Of a stretch of 64,000 bases of DNA, positions 35,732 to 43,848 are shown piece by piece. The position numbers and the translations under genes are program-made. Source of the stretch: a bacterium (lineage in GTDB: Bacteria; Joyebacterota; Joyebacteria; Joyebacterales; Joyebacteraceae). The stretch covers positions 1 to 64,000 of the forward strand of contig JALGZD010000102.1 of the NCBI GenBank assembly GCA_025782395.1, read 5' to 3'. The notes beneath the pieces are model-generated. The model made no database searches. It was not told the DNA's origin and was given only the letters and a program-made list of their open reading frames with translations. Positions within the stretch are counted from its first letter, which is position 1, and the number at the start of each line of letters is the position of its first letter.

Positions 35732-36655
35732 CTACCATTTGTTGCTATCAAGAAAACGCTCTGCCTCGTATGCCGCCGTCGCGCCGTCACCAATGGCGGT
35801 AGCAACCTGGCGCAACGGCTTTGCGCGACAGTCCCCGGCCGCGAACACGCCGCGTACCCTGGTCTTCATCTCGTCGTTCGTCACAAGGAATCCTTGGTCG
35901 TCCTTCTCGAGGAGCTCGCCCAGGAACTCCGTCTTCGGCTTGAGACCCACGAACAGAAAGACACCAGGCACTTCCAGAACCCTTGGCTCCCCATCGCCGA
36001 CCGGCTTGAGATTCAGTCTCTCCACCCCCTTGAAGCTGCCCTCGATGCTCTCCACGACGTGACTGCAGATGCACTCTATCCTGTCATGGTTCATCACTCG
36101 CTCGGCGAGCACAGGCACTGCCCGGAACTCGTCCCGGCGATGGATGATATGAACCTTGCTTGCGATGCCGGAAAGATAGAGCGCTTCCTGGAGCGCGCTG
36201 TCGCCACCGCCGATGACGGCGACTTCCTGGCCCTTGTAGAACGGACCGTCGCAGGTCGCGCAATAGGAGACACCGCGCCCCATGAACTCTTCCTCACCCG
36301 GCACCCCCAGCTTCTGATAACCGGTGCCGGTAGCCACGATGACGGTCCCTGCCTCATATCTCTCGGAGCGACCGATCACGATCAGCCCGTTCTCTGCGGC
36401 CTCGATCGCGCTCACCGAGTCGGTGACCAGCTCGGCCCCGAACTCCGCCATCTGCTTCTGCATTCTCTCGGTGAGCGCGGCACCGCTCTCTGCCGCAACT
36501 CCGGGGTAGTTCTCGATGAGATGGGTCATGGCCACCTGCCCACCAGGCATCGCTTCTTCCAGCACCACCGTCTTGAGATTGAACCTGCCCGCGTAGATGC
36601 CGGCCGTGAGACCGGCAGGTCCCGCGCCGATCACCACGAGATCGTACTTGCGCAT
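35732..36655 (-). CDS. trxB: Thioredoxin reductase
   Basis: About 307 residues from the ATG at 36655. The FAD-binding motif is VVIGAGPAGLTAGIYAG. The redox pair is CATC in SYCATCDGPFY (near 135). The NADPH motif is VIGGGDSALQEALYL. It reduces thioredoxin using NADPH. The gene is upstream of tldD and likely transcribed from a promoter in the 36656-36908 gap. Confidence 0.95.
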   Translation of the reverse strand: MRKYDLVVIGAGPAGLTAGIYAGRFNLKTVVLEEAMPGGQVAMTHLIENYPGVAAESGAALTERMQKQMAEFGAELVTDSVSAIEAAENGLIVIGRSERYEAGTVIVATGTGYQKLGVPGEEEFMGRGVSYCATCDGPFYKGQEVAVIGGGDSALQEALYLSGIASKVHIIHRRDEFRAVPVLAERVMNHDRIECICSHVVESIEGSFKGVERLNLKPVGDGEPRVLEVPGVFLFVGLKPKTEFLGELLEKDDQGFLVTNDEMKTRVRGVFAAGDCRAKPLRQVATAIGDGATAAYEAERFLDSNKW

Positions 36656-36701
36656 GTAGGGCCTCCCACGCAGTCGCCCAGGAAGAACACGCTGAATCGA
36701 G

Positions 36702-36730
36702 AGTATAGCGCGCCGCGTGTTCCCCCACCA
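36702..36730 (-). promoter_or_regulatory. Weak candidate promoter for trxB
   Basis: A -10 box TATACT is seen on the minus strand at 36702-36707. The hexamer 17 bases upstream (TGGTGG, 36725-36730) is a poor -35, so only the -10 element is convincing. Confidence 0.25.
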
Positions 36731-36822
36731 GATGCTTTCTCGAAGCACGCTACCCGCGTCTGTCAAGAGCAGGGGACCCCGAGAACGGCCCTTTCGCAAG
36801 CGACGAGGAAGCTGCTTGTGCA

Positions 36823-36850
36823 TTGAAGCGATAGTCATGTATGCTATGCT
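36823..36850 (+). promoter_or_regulatory. Promoter for the beta-helix protein
   Basis: -35 TTGAAG (36823-36828), a 16-base spacer and an extended -10 TGC-TATGCT (hexamer at 36845-36850). The start codon follows about 60 bases downstream. Confidence 0.5.
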
Positions 36851-36908
36851 GTGTGGTATCGGCAAAGTGGCGTGTGTAGCGTTTGGCCTTAGCACACAGG
36901 AGAGACGA

Positions 36909-38015
36909 ATGAGACTAGCTACAGTCATGCTCGTATTGGCACTGGCTCTCACTCTCGCGATCACGTGCAGCGCGACGATCATCAATGTCAGTCCCGGCGG
37001 ATCCATCCAGGCGGCGATCACGTCCGCCTCGCCGCGCGACACGGTACTCATGGCGAACGGGTACTACACCGAATCGGGAATCCAGATGAAGGCCGGCGTC
37101 ACTCTCACGAGTGCCGGCGGAGACACATCGTCCGTCATCATCGACGCCATCCCGGCATGCGCCTGCGTCCTCTACATTGTGGACTGCGGCGACACCACCC
37201 ATCTCAGTGGCTTTACCTTGTCCACCGGATTCGGAACCAACGGCGGCGGGATTATGATGAGCAACTCGTCTCCCGTGATCGAGAACGTACGCGTCTTCGG
37301 CTGCATGGCGGACCACGGAGCAGGCATCTACCTCACAAACTCATCCCCCACACTCACCAACTGCCTTCTCGACCAGAACCTAGCCTTTGTCAACGGAGGC
37401 AATCTGGCCTGCTTCAGTGGATCAGATCCCGATGTCGTTGACTGCACCATGATGCACGGCACGGCGGGCGAGAGAGGCTCCTCCCTCTTCTGCGACGACT
37501 CATCCCCCACGATCACTGAGACCAGCGTGTGTGCCGGCAGCGCGTCGGGTCTGGGCGATGGCATCTTCTGTACGAACGGCGCAGCTCCGACGCTCACCAA
37601 TGTCACGTTCATGGAGTGCCAGTCGCTCAATGACGGCCAATGCGTCTACCTTGAGCTGTCCGCCGCCCCAACGTTCCTGAACTGCTGTTTCACCAGCAGT
37701 GGTCTCCTGGCACCCAGTCTGGTACACGGCGCCGACGCCTCCATAGCACCCACGTTCTCGAACTGCAATGTCTGGGGTTTCAACTCGCCACCGCTGTACA
37801 GCGGAACGATTCCCAACCAGACGGGTTCCGACTACAACATCAACGCCGACCCGCTCTACTGCAGCAACACGTACTGCGACGCGTGGGTCGACGCGGCCTC
37901 ACCTCACCTCCCGGAGAACAACGACGCCGGCCTGTTGATCGGCCGCTACGGAGAGGGATGTGACTCACCGGTCGAAGCGATCAGCTGGGGTGCGATTAAG
38001 GCAATGTACAGGTAG
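36909..38015 (+). CDS. Secreted right-handed beta-helix, Cys-rich protein
   Basis: 368 residues from the ATG at 36909. A signal peptide (VMLVLALALTLAITCSA) precedes repeated strand-turn units (SNSSPVIENVRV; TNSSPTLTNCLL; NGAAPTLTNVTF). These are typical of parallel beta-helix proteins in the PbH1/pectin-lyase-like superfamily. I count about 18 cysteines in the mature chain, many in NC, DC or FC positions at coil turns. Disulfides would be expected outside the cell. No polysaccharide-lyase active site is apparent. The C-terminus reads VEAISWGAIKAMYR, possibly a recurring tail in related proteins, from memory and not verified. It is the only plus-strand gene between 1162 and 59673. Confidence 0.8.
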   Translation: MRLATVMLVLALALTLAITCSATIINVSPGGSIQAAITSASPRDTVLMANGYYTESGIQMKAGVTLTSAGGDTSSVIIDAIPACACVLYIVDCGDTTHLSGFTLSTGFGTNGGGIMMSNSSPVIENVRVFGCMADHGAGIYLTNSSPTLTNCLLDQNLAFVNGGNLACFSGSDPDVVDCTMMHGTAGERGSSLFCDDSSPTITETSVCAGSASGLGDGIFCTNGAAPTLTNVTFMECQSLNDGQCVYLELSAAPTFLNCCFTSSGLLAPSLVHGADASIAPTFSNCNVWGFNSPPLYSGTIPNQTGSDYNINADPLYCSNTYCDAWVDAASPHLPENNDAGLLIGRYGEGCDSPVEAISWGAIKAMYR

Positions 38016-38057
38016 CGCGCTGGAGCCGGCGCTTCATTGTGGTGAATCCGGTTGGCG

Positions 38058-38092
38058 GCGCCGGGTATGGCGCTACGCGCCATACCCGGCGC
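38058..38092. terminator. Hairpin after the beta-helix gene (15-bp perfect stem)
   Basis: A perfect 15-base inverted repeat (38058-38072 and 38078-38092) with a five-base loop lies between convergent genes. No T-run follows, but the stem is very stable and could act on both strands. Confidence 0.55.
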
Positions 38093-38101
38093 ACACAGCG
38101 C

Positions 38102-38128
38102 GAGAGGGGCCCCACTGGGGCCCCTCTC
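38102..38128. terminator. Second hairpin between convergent genes (12-bp stem)
   Basis: GAGAGGGGCCCC and its complement flank a three-base loop. Short pyrimidine-rich sequence (TTCAT) follows on the plus side. It sits ten bases after the first hairpin and probably ends transcription from one or both directions. Confidence 0.6.
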
Positions 38129-38247
38129 TTCATAGGGACTTCGCTCATGCTGTGTCCCATACGATCCCTGTACCTACGATGCTCTTGAGATCGATCTGCC
38201 CGCCGACGGCGACAAGGGATGCGTCTGCGACGACCGCGCCGTCGAGT

Positions 38248-39468
38248 CTACGAAATGATGGTCGGAGTTATCTTGATGATCAGATCCGACGTCTTCACCG
38301 AGTTCTTCACGTGCTTGAAGAGATAGCCGATAATCGGGATATCGCCCAGAAACGGCACCTTGATATCCTCGGTGCTTGTGTCTTCATTCAGAAGCCCCGC
38401 AATAATGAAGGTCTGCCCGTCTCTAACGCGAACCTGCGTGGATGTCCGCCGCTCCTTGGTCCACGGGATCTCTTCGTTCGGCCCCTTCCAGCCTACAATG
38501 CTGCTGACGTTCGGTTCCACGAGAACCGTGATGTGGCCATCGCCCGTCGCTCTCGGCGTGACGCTGACCGTAACGCCGACCTTCTCTCGCTCAACCGTCA
38601 CTTCCACGGCGCCGGCGGACGACACGCCCGAGACGGTATACGGAATGACATCGCCGATGTGAATCTCAGCCTGACGGTTGTTCAGCGTTGCGAGCTGTGA
38701 GCGGCTCAGGATTCGTGCTTTCCCCTCTCCCTCCAGGAAGTCGATGGCCATTTCCAGAGTCTGAGCCTGCCGCGCGATGTCGTCGACGTCGAAGTGAACC
38801 ACATCCCATAGCATTTCCTCTGGAAGCCCGTCGGGCGCGGACGGTTCCGGCGAGCCTTCCGCAAACAACACGGTCTGGCTCATCAGCTTGGACCAGTCGA
38901 TGCCGTATTCCATCAGATCATCCGTCGTTACCTCTATGACCTCGGTCACCAGCATGATCTGAGCGGGCGGGACATCCAGTTTCTTCACAACGCGACGGAT
39001 CTGCTCGATCTTGCCGGGCGACGCCACCACGATCAGGCGGTTGCCCCCGGGATCGGTCGACGCGCTCTCCGCTATCTCGCCGATCAGCGGTTCGAGCTCA
39101 TGCGCATCGGCGAACATGATGTCGAGCACATATGAGTCGAGACCCGTCTCCTCCGCAAGAGTCTCGGCATCTCCGACGAGAATCGAGTCCCCTATCCTCT
39201 CGTAGGCAAGACCGGCGGCCCTGACAACGAGATCGAGCGCCTCGTCGATCGGAGTGTTCCTGATATGTACCGAGACGACTTTCCCCTCTACGGCCGGACT
39301 GGTCACGATGTTGAGGCCACTCTTGTCGGCAAGAATGGCGAGAACATCCGTGAGTGCGGTCTCCCTGGCGCTCACCGACACGGTGGTTTCTTCAGGTTGT
39401 GCTGACACCGCTGGTGCGAGCGTGAAGACCAGTAGAACCCCTGTGATGATTGTCGCGTAAAACCTCAT
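38248..39468 (-). CDS. pilQ: Type IV pilus secretin PilQ (short form)
   Basis: About 406 residues from the ATG at 39468. A signal peptide (VLLVFTLAPAVSA) is followed by STN/N1-like domains (about 30-165). The secretin barrel domain ends in VPFLGDIPIIGYLFK, the secretin signature. It forms the outer-membrane pilus channel. It lacks the N-terminal AMIN domains of many PilQ proteins. It is the last gene of the pil operon and converges on the two hairpins. Confidence 0.92.
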   Translation of the reverse strand: MRFYATIITGVLLVFTLAPAVSAQPEETTVSVSARETALTDVLAILADKSGLNIVTSPAVEGKVVSVHIRNTPIDEALDLVVRAAGLAYERIGDSILVGDAETLAEETGLDSYVLDIMFADAHELEPLIGEIAESASTDPGGNRLIVVASPGKIEQIRRVVKKLDVPPAQIMLVTEVIEVTTDDLMEYGIDWSKLMSQTVLFAEGSPEPSAPDGLPEEMLWDVVHFDVDDIARQAQTLEMAIDFLEGEGKARILSRSQLATLNNRQAEIHIGDVIPYTVSGVSSAGAVEVTVEREKVGVTVSVTPRATGDGHITVLVEPNVSSIVGWKGPNEEIPWTKERRTSTQVRVRDGQTFIIAGLLNEDTSTEDIKVPFLGDIPIIGYLFKHVKNSVKTSDLIIKITPTIIS

Positions 39469-39487
39469 CTTCTGTGTTCCCCCTGTC

Positions 39488-39982
39488 TCACTTGCCCGGT
39501 GGATACGAGTACGTCCGGGTGGTTCCATCGTAGTCAATGATCACACCGCCGCTCGTAATCTCCGTTACCTTGCCGCCATTCACGGTGTCTCCTACTCTCA
39601 CGCTGATGCTGCGGCCTCTGGCTTCGACGATTGCCATCGGATTGCTGTCGATTACTAGAGCAGTTACCACAACTGTGGGACGACTCGGCTTGGACGAAGC
39701 GGACGATCCGGATCTGGGCGTGCTTCTCTTCTTCTCTTTCGGGACCATCGGATCGCGAGCCGTAACCGTCTCATCTGTCTTCTCAACATCTGTCCGGACG
39801 CTCCTGAGATCCTCCAGGAGTTCCGACAGGTTTTCCCCCTCGACATCCATCCCCATCCGTTCCTCGTTCACGAGCTTCCCTATCTTGCCCGAGATACCGA
39901 GGCTCCTGGCAGCAACCCCCGCACCTATGTAGATGGTGCTTACGGTGGCTACGATCATGATTACTACGTGATGGGTCTTCAT
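39488..39982 (-). CDS. PilP-like pilus assembly protein
   Basis: 164 residues. One N-terminal membrane helix (HVVIMIVATVSTIYIGAGVAA), a Pro/Ser/Lys linker, and a small beta domain (VEARGRSISVRVGDTVNGGKVTEI..IIDYDGTTRTY) resembling the HR domain of PilP/GspC. No lipobox Cys follows the leader, unlike classic PilP. The position between pilO and pilQ supports a PilP role in linking the inner-membrane platform to the secretin. Confidence 0.75.
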   Translation of the reverse strand: MKTHHVVIMIVATVSTIYIGAGVAARSLGISGKIGKLVNEERMGMDVEGENLSELLEDLRSVRTDVEKTDETVTARDPMVPKEKKRSTPRSGSSASSKPSRPTVVVTALVIDSNPMAIVEARGRSISVRVGDTVNGGKVTEITSGGVIIDYDGTTRTYSYPPGK

Positions 39983-40025
39983 GGTGATTCCATCCCCCGA
40001 TCCTCCGGTCAAATCCGGTCGCGAT

Positions 40026-40535
40026 TCAGTAGCCCGTAACTGTGAAGTTCAGGAGCGTGCGGTGGCCCTTTCCTGCCGCGATCACTCGATTCGATCTCAC
40101 GTCCAGAGAAGTCATAGTAACGATCTCCGGCACGCCTTCGAGGTACTCAAGAAACTGCGCGATTGCTTCGTAGTTCCCTCCGAATTCAACCAGATATGAT
40201 CTCTCGCGGTAGTCACCGACTGCCAGCCTGTCGCTCTTCGGCTCGAGCTGAATGAGCAGCAGACCGAGCCTGGCCATCTCAGCACTGACACTTGCGAGGA
40301 AGTGCTGGTCGGCCGACATGTCCCCGCCGAGCTTCTCCGGCAGGTAGATGTGGGCTTCGTCAAGATCCAACTCGGTATTCAGGATCTCCGAGAGAGCTAT
40401 TTCAGCTCGGGCGATGTCACCGGTCAGCGAGATCATTGCCCTCCACCGCGGCCTCTGAACCGCCACGTTCAGCACGATCACAAGACCGAGTACGATGAGG
40501 GGAATCGCGATGCCTATTCTGTCACGCGTCGACAT
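40026..40535 (-). CDS. pilO: Pilus assembly protein PilO
   Basis: 169 residues with an N-terminal membrane helix (IGIAIPLIVLGLVIVLNVAV), a coiled coil (about 35-70) and a ferredoxin-like domain (YLVEFGGNYEAIAQFLEYLE). PilO pairs with PilN in the inner-membrane alignment complex. It overlaps the pilN end by 14 bases. Confidence 0.88.
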   Translation of the reverse strand: MSTRDRIGIAIPLIVLGLVIVLNVAVQRPRWRAMISLTGDIARAEIALSEILNTELDLDEAHIYLPEKLGGDMSADQHFLASVSAEMARLGLLLIQLEPKSDRLAVGDYRERSYLVEFGGNYEAIAQFLEYLEGVPEIVTMTSLDVRSNRVIAAGKGHRTLLNFTVTGY

Positions 40536-41151
40536 AGTGCACCTCTGATGCTATCGGGCCTTGAAGAGGCAGGATCACCTCAAAGGACAGACCCTCCATG
40601 AGTGTGTCATCGACATCACCTTCCCACCGCATCGTCGCCAGCCTGACATCCCGGAAGTACCGGCTCAGCTCCGCATCACCCCGCAGCTCATCCATGAAGC
40701 TCATGAGCTCAGTGACGCTCTCGTCGCGACCCTTCGCCTTGACGATGCCGAATATGTGGAATGCCCCCGCAGCCCCGGTTTCATTGAGCACGGAGGCCTC
40801 GGTCAACGAGAGCCGCATATACCATGTATCAGGCGGCGCAAGTTCCCCGACCCGGCGAAGCATACTGCTCCATGGGACCAGCGCCGCCCGATCCTTGAGA
40901 AGCAACAGTTCGTCTGCGGTGACGCCGGCGCCTTCCTCGGTTGCCACCTCGAAGGCTCGCTCAACGTTCTCCAGACGAGCTTGCGCAACATCAAGACCCT
41001 TCCCGGTAGACCGGAGCGCCTGCGCGTAGATCAGGAGCATTGCGAAACTCACACCTGCGAGCAGGACGATTGTGCCAAGGGAACGCGCACTGGCGGCGGC
41101 TTCGCGACGTCGCTCTCTGCCGAGACGGTAGATATTGAGTTCAAACAGCAC
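40522..41151 (-). CDS. pilN: Pilus assembly protein PilN
   Basis: 209 residues. The cytoplasmic N-terminal motif FELNIYRLGRERR (PilM-binding N-I-x-L-like) precedes a membrane helix (about 28-47) and a periplasmic ferredoxin-like domain. It starts three bases after the pilM stop and overlaps pilO. PilN anchors PilM to the membrane. Confidence 0.87.
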   Translation of the reverse strand: MLFELNIYRLGRERRREAAASARSLGTIVLLAGVSFAMLLIYAQALRSTGKGLDVAQARLENVERAFEVATEEGAGVTADELLLLKDRAALVPWSSMLRRVGELAPPDTWYMRLSLTEASVLNETGAAGAFHIFGIVKAKGRDESVTELMSFMDELRGDAELSRYFRDVRLATMRWEGDVDDTLMEGLSFEVILPLQGPIASEVHYVDA

Positions 41152-41154
41152 GCT

Positions 41155-42096
41155 CTACCTCCTCCTTGCCAGTCCCATGGCCAACGCGAACCTCGGGCTC
41201 TGCGCCCTCAGTTCACTCATATCAACATCACCAGACGCGACCGATCCCAGCGGATCCAACAGCCTCACATCGACTCCGAGTTCATCCTCAAACCGCTCCC
41301 GAATGAACTCGTCGAGCGCCCGTCCTCCAGAGAGGTAGACGGCCTCGATCCCCTTCTTCCCGGTCTCGTTGTTGTAGAATGCCAGAGAGAAGCGGACCTC
41401 CGTCAAGACGTGCTCCAGCCATGTGTCTTCTTTGTCGCCTATTGGAATCGATCGAGAGAGAAGCAGGCCCCTCGAGGCGTACACCGACAGATGAGCGAAC
41501 GACCGCCCCAGCTCCAGCACAGCCACCGCGCCCCCGTTCAGGAGTCCCTCAGCATCGACTTCGTTGAGAAGCGCCAGAGTCGTGAGATCGACCACGGCCG
41601 GCTCCGCACCCGCTTCGGCAAGGAGCCGTACACGCTCATCCACCATCCCCTCCTGCGCAGCGGCAAGCAGAACGTGCATGCTGTCCTCATGGCTGGATTC
41701 GTCGCGTGCCAGGCGCGCACATGCGATGTCCGCCCCAACCGCGTCAAACGGGATGTGTTTTCTTGCCTCCCACATCGCCGACTCGTTGAGTTCGCTGTCC
41801 TTCATCTTTGGGAATTTCACATGCTTCACACTGACGCTGGTTCCGCCAACGGAACTCACTATCGTCCCCGCCTTCTGCGGCTCAATCCCTAACCCGACAA
41901 AGGCTCTGGTGATCGCGCTGACAGTGGCCATCCTCGCATCGTTCTCCGTAACGTCGGATTTTCCGACGCCCTGGATCTCCGCAATGGCCGCACCAAGGAG
42001 CTCACTCGCACCTCGCCCGTGCGCAAGGCGAACCGCCTTCACGCTGGAACTCCCCACATCAACGGCCGTAACAATGCCCCTCGAGCCGGTGAACAT
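41155..42096 (-). CDS. pilM: Pilus assembly ATPase-like protein PilM
   Basis: 313 residues, an actin/FtsA-like fold. The first phosphate loop is VDVGSSSVKAVRL and a later VLELGRSFAHLSVY is the second. YLSGGRALDEFI forms the adenosine motif. PilM is the cytoplasmic ring component that recruits PilN. It starts 21 bases after the minor pilin. Confidence 0.9.
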   Translation of the reverse strand: MFTGSRGIVTAVDVGSSSVKAVRLAHGRGASELLGAAIAEIQGVGKSDVTENDARMATVSAITRAFVGLGIEPQKAGTIVSSVGGTSVSVKHVKFPKMKDSELNESAMWEARKHIPFDAVGADIACARLARDESSHEDSMHVLLAAAQEGMVDERVRLLAEAGAEPAVVDLTTLALLNEVDAEGLLNGGAVAVLELGRSFAHLSVYASRGLLLSRSIPIGDKEDTWLEHVLTEVRFSLAFYNNETGKKGIEAVYLSGGRALDEFIRERFEDELGVDVRLLDPLGSVASGDVDMSELRAQSPRFALAMGLARRR

Positions 42097-42117
42097 GTTT
42101 CCCCCTTGCGCTTGACG

Positions 42118-42576
42118 TCAGCCCCGGTTGCGACAGACGGCAACCGCTTCGATGCTGATACCCTGATCGTCCTCAGAGAGGCCAGTGGTTCCCATGTCGT
42201 CCTCAAGCCTCACCCTGATGATCAGCTTCTTCTGATCCGGGGAGGCGAAACTCAGACTACTGATGCGATCGAGCAGCACAACGCCTGACTGATTCCTGAG
42301 CTCTGTTCCGGCGAACGAGTAGACGTTCATGAGACTGTCTGCTCCACCAGTGCGCCTGTAGACCCTCACACTCGTCCCTGGATTGCTGACAATGACGCTG
42401 CTGCCCTCGCGAATCTCGTCCATCATTCCCTCTACGATCAGGCTCGCTTCGCGCTGCACGTTCAGCCTGGCCGCAGCGTGATCCCAGGTCTCGATCGAGT
42501 TCACATACATCCCGACCCCTGCCAGGATGATGAATCCAGCCAGGAGAGAACCTATCATCACCTCAGCGAGCGTCAT
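42118..42576 (-). CDS. Minor (pseudo)pilin lacking its own in-frame leader
   Basis: 152 residues. The N-terminal hydrophobic helix begins MTLAEVMIGSLLAGFIIL, with Glu at the +5-equivalent position of type IV pilins. The usual short leader ending in Gly is missing, so Met replaces the +1 residue and the prepilin peptidase site is absent. The start codon and ribosome-binding site (AGGGGAG) lie inside the 38-bp repeat. A leader-like peptide ending KTGPRG is encoded just upstream in another frame. The rest is PilW-like in general shape. Function in pilus priming is inferred from the operon. Confidence 0.75.
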   Translation of the reverse strand: MTLAEVMIGSLLAGFIILAGVGMYVNSIETWDHAAARLNVQREASLIVEGMMDEIREGSSVIVSNPGTSVRVYRRTGGADSLMNVYSFAGTELRNQSGVVLLDRISSLSFASPDQKKLIIRVRLEDDMGTTGLSEDDQGISIEAVAVCRNRG

Positions 42577-42614
42577 TGGTCGACTCCCCTGGGCCCTGTC
42601 TTGGTGAGCGTCAT
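42573..42614 (-). CDS. Mini-ORF 3 of the leader cascade
   Basis: Encodes MTLTKTGPRGVDQ and stops at a TGA (42573-42575) that overlaps the minor pilin ATG (42574-42576) as ATGA. Identical to the second mini-ORF. Preceded by AGGGGAG. Whether it is translated is unknown. Confidence 0.4.
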   Translation of the reverse strand: MTLTKTGPRGVDQ

Positions 42615-42652
42615 TGGTCGACTCCCCTGGGCCCTGTCTTGGTGAGCGTCAT
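42611..42652 (-). CDS. Mini-ORF 2 of the leader cascade
   Basis: Encodes MTLTKTGPRGVDQ and stops at a TGA overlapping the next ATG as ATGA. It lies in the middle 38-bp unit, with the same ribosome-binding site spacing as the pilin start. Confidence 0.4.
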   Translation of the reverse strand: MTLTKTGPRGVDQ

Positions 42653-42702
42653 TGGTCGACTCCCCTGGGTCCTGTCTTTGTAAGCGTCATCCGAGATCCC
42701 AT
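42649..42702 (-). CDS. Mini-ORF 1: prepilin-leader-like peptide coupled to the upstream pilin
   Basis: Its ATG (42700-42702) overlaps the TAA of the upstream pilin gene as TAATG. It reads MGSRMTLTKTGPRGVDQ and ends at a TGA overlapping mini-ORF 2. The first 14 residues, basic and ending RG, look like a type IV prepilin leader, but the frame then closes rather than entering a pilin helix. Confidence 0.45.
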   Translation of the reverse strand: MGSRMTLTKTGPRGVDQ

Positions 42703-43172
42703 TACTGAGAAACAAGCGTCGCGAGCCATACGTGATCTCTCGGTCCGATCCTCGGCCACTCGACCGACACTCGCAGGATCTTGCACCTCGTGGTCACTCC
42801 TCCGCTTGGCCACGTGGTGTCTGCGACGGTCCATGTCATGTTCCCGATCAGATCGTCTTGCGTATCCGCAGTGCCCCTGTCGTCCATCAGCACGGACGGG
42901 TCGTTCGTCGGGTGATTGCCCACCGTCATGTTTAGACTCGTCCAGTCGGCATCTGCACCCTGTGAGCCGTAGCCGGCGTACATAAGTTCCTCCATCTTGA
43001 GCTCGGCCAGCTTAAGAGCCATCCGTCTCTCTCCGCCGGTCTCAACGAGCAGTCGCCCGCTGAACAGCATCTGATAGAGAAAGATGATGACTATGGAGAA
43101 GATGACCAGCGCGACCATGTTCTCCATGAGGCTGAAGCCTCGCTCATTCTGAACTACTCTGCACAAGTTCAC
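42702..43172 (-). CDS. Minor pilin (PilV-like)
   Basis: About 156 residues from a GTG at 43172, with GGAGG four bases upstream. The prepilin cleavage site is intact: QNERG|FSLMENMVALVIFSIVI, with Glu at +5. The body has few hydrophobic segments beyond the helix, as in PilV/GspI-type minor pilins. It sits between the major pilin and the leader-less minor pilin. The TAA at its end overlaps mini-ORF 1. Confidence 0.85.
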   Translation of the reverse strand: MNLCRVVQNERGFSLMENMVALVIFSIVIIFLYQMLFSGRLLVETGGERRMALKLAELKMEELMYAGYGSQGADADWTSLNMTVGNHPTNDPSVLMDDRGTADTQDDLIGNMTWTVADTTWPSGGVTTRCKILRVSVEWPRIGPRDHVWLATLVSQ

Positions 43173-43256
43173 GGCCTCCGTTTCCTCACATGTCTCGGAC
43201 CATCTCGAATGGGAAGGTGCCTGGGCCGCCACGTGACGGCCCAGGCAGCCTGACTA

Positions 43257-43676
43257 CTACCAGTTCGTCTCCGCAAAGGAGCCCGTTCCGGGATCGCCGT
43301 TGGCGCCGACAGCGCCGGTCTGCGTCCACTCGATGTAGGCGCCGGCCGGAGCCCATGTACCGTTCTCCGTAGCCTTGGCCATGTATCCCGTGGCCGCGAG
43401 GTTCGACAGCGAGTACGTGAAGTACTGGGCGTTACCGACATCCTCAGTCGCAAGGAACTTGTCGAGGCTTCCACCCGCGTACGTTCCGTTCTTCTGGAAG
43501 TAGACCTTTGCACCGCTATTGATCGCGTCAATGATGGCGTAGGCCTCTGTCTTCTTGCCTTCCTTGATGTAGTTCATGTAGACGGGCACACCGATACCGG
43601 CGAGCACCATGACGATAATGACGACTACCATGAGCTCCATCAGGGTAAAACCCTTCTGGTTCCTGAGCTTGAACAT
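43257..43676 (-). CDS. pilA: Major type IV pilin-like protein
   Basis: 139 residues with a nine-residue leader MFKLRNQKG cleaved before FTLMELMVVVIIV, the class-IVa prepilin pattern. The start is fixed by AGGAGG about seven bases before the ATG at 43676. An in-frame ATG at 43724 would add 16 residues and has no site. The C-terminal part is Gly/Ala/Thr-rich. It is the probable fibre subunit of the apparatus encoded around it. Confidence 0.88.
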   Translation of the reverse strand: MFKLRNQKGFTLMELMVVVIIVMVLAGIGVPVYMNYIKEGKKTEAYAIIDAINSGAKVYFQKNGTYAGGSLDKFLATEDVGNAQYFTYSLSNLAATGYMAKATENGTWAPAGAYIEWTQTGAVGANGDPGTGSFAETNW

Positions 43677-43703
43677 CGTTTTACCTCCTAAAGACTGCGC
43701 TTC

Positions 43704-43743
43704 TGCCTGTTCTGCCTCTCCCATGCCTATTCTGCCTCTCCCA
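43704..43743. repeat. 20-bp tandem repeat, 2 copies, upstream of the pilin gene
   Basis: Two copies begin at 43704 and 43724 and differ at one base. On the minus strand each contains ATGGGAGAGG. The upstream one opens a five-codon frame closed by TAG, the downstream one is in frame with the pilin. Confidence 0.9.
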
Positions 43744-43848
43744 TCTGCCCCACCGTGCCTATGCTCGCGGCAGGTCTCCTGATTCTCTCTATACCTTCCT
43801 CCTTCGTTGGATTGCCTTAGCTAGTTGTCCTCTTGTCTGGAAAGACCA

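Larger units (their letters stand above)
42568..42681. repeat. 38-bp tandem repeat (3 copies) carrying ribosome-binding site and start codon
   Basis: Units start at 42568, 42606 and 42644. Units 1 and 2 are identical and unit 3 differs at a few bases, with a partial fourth after 42681. Each unit on the minus strand holds AGGGGAG followed by an ATG. 38 is not a multiple of three, so frames shift between units, and each start overlaps the preceding stop as ATGA. Confidence 0.97.
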
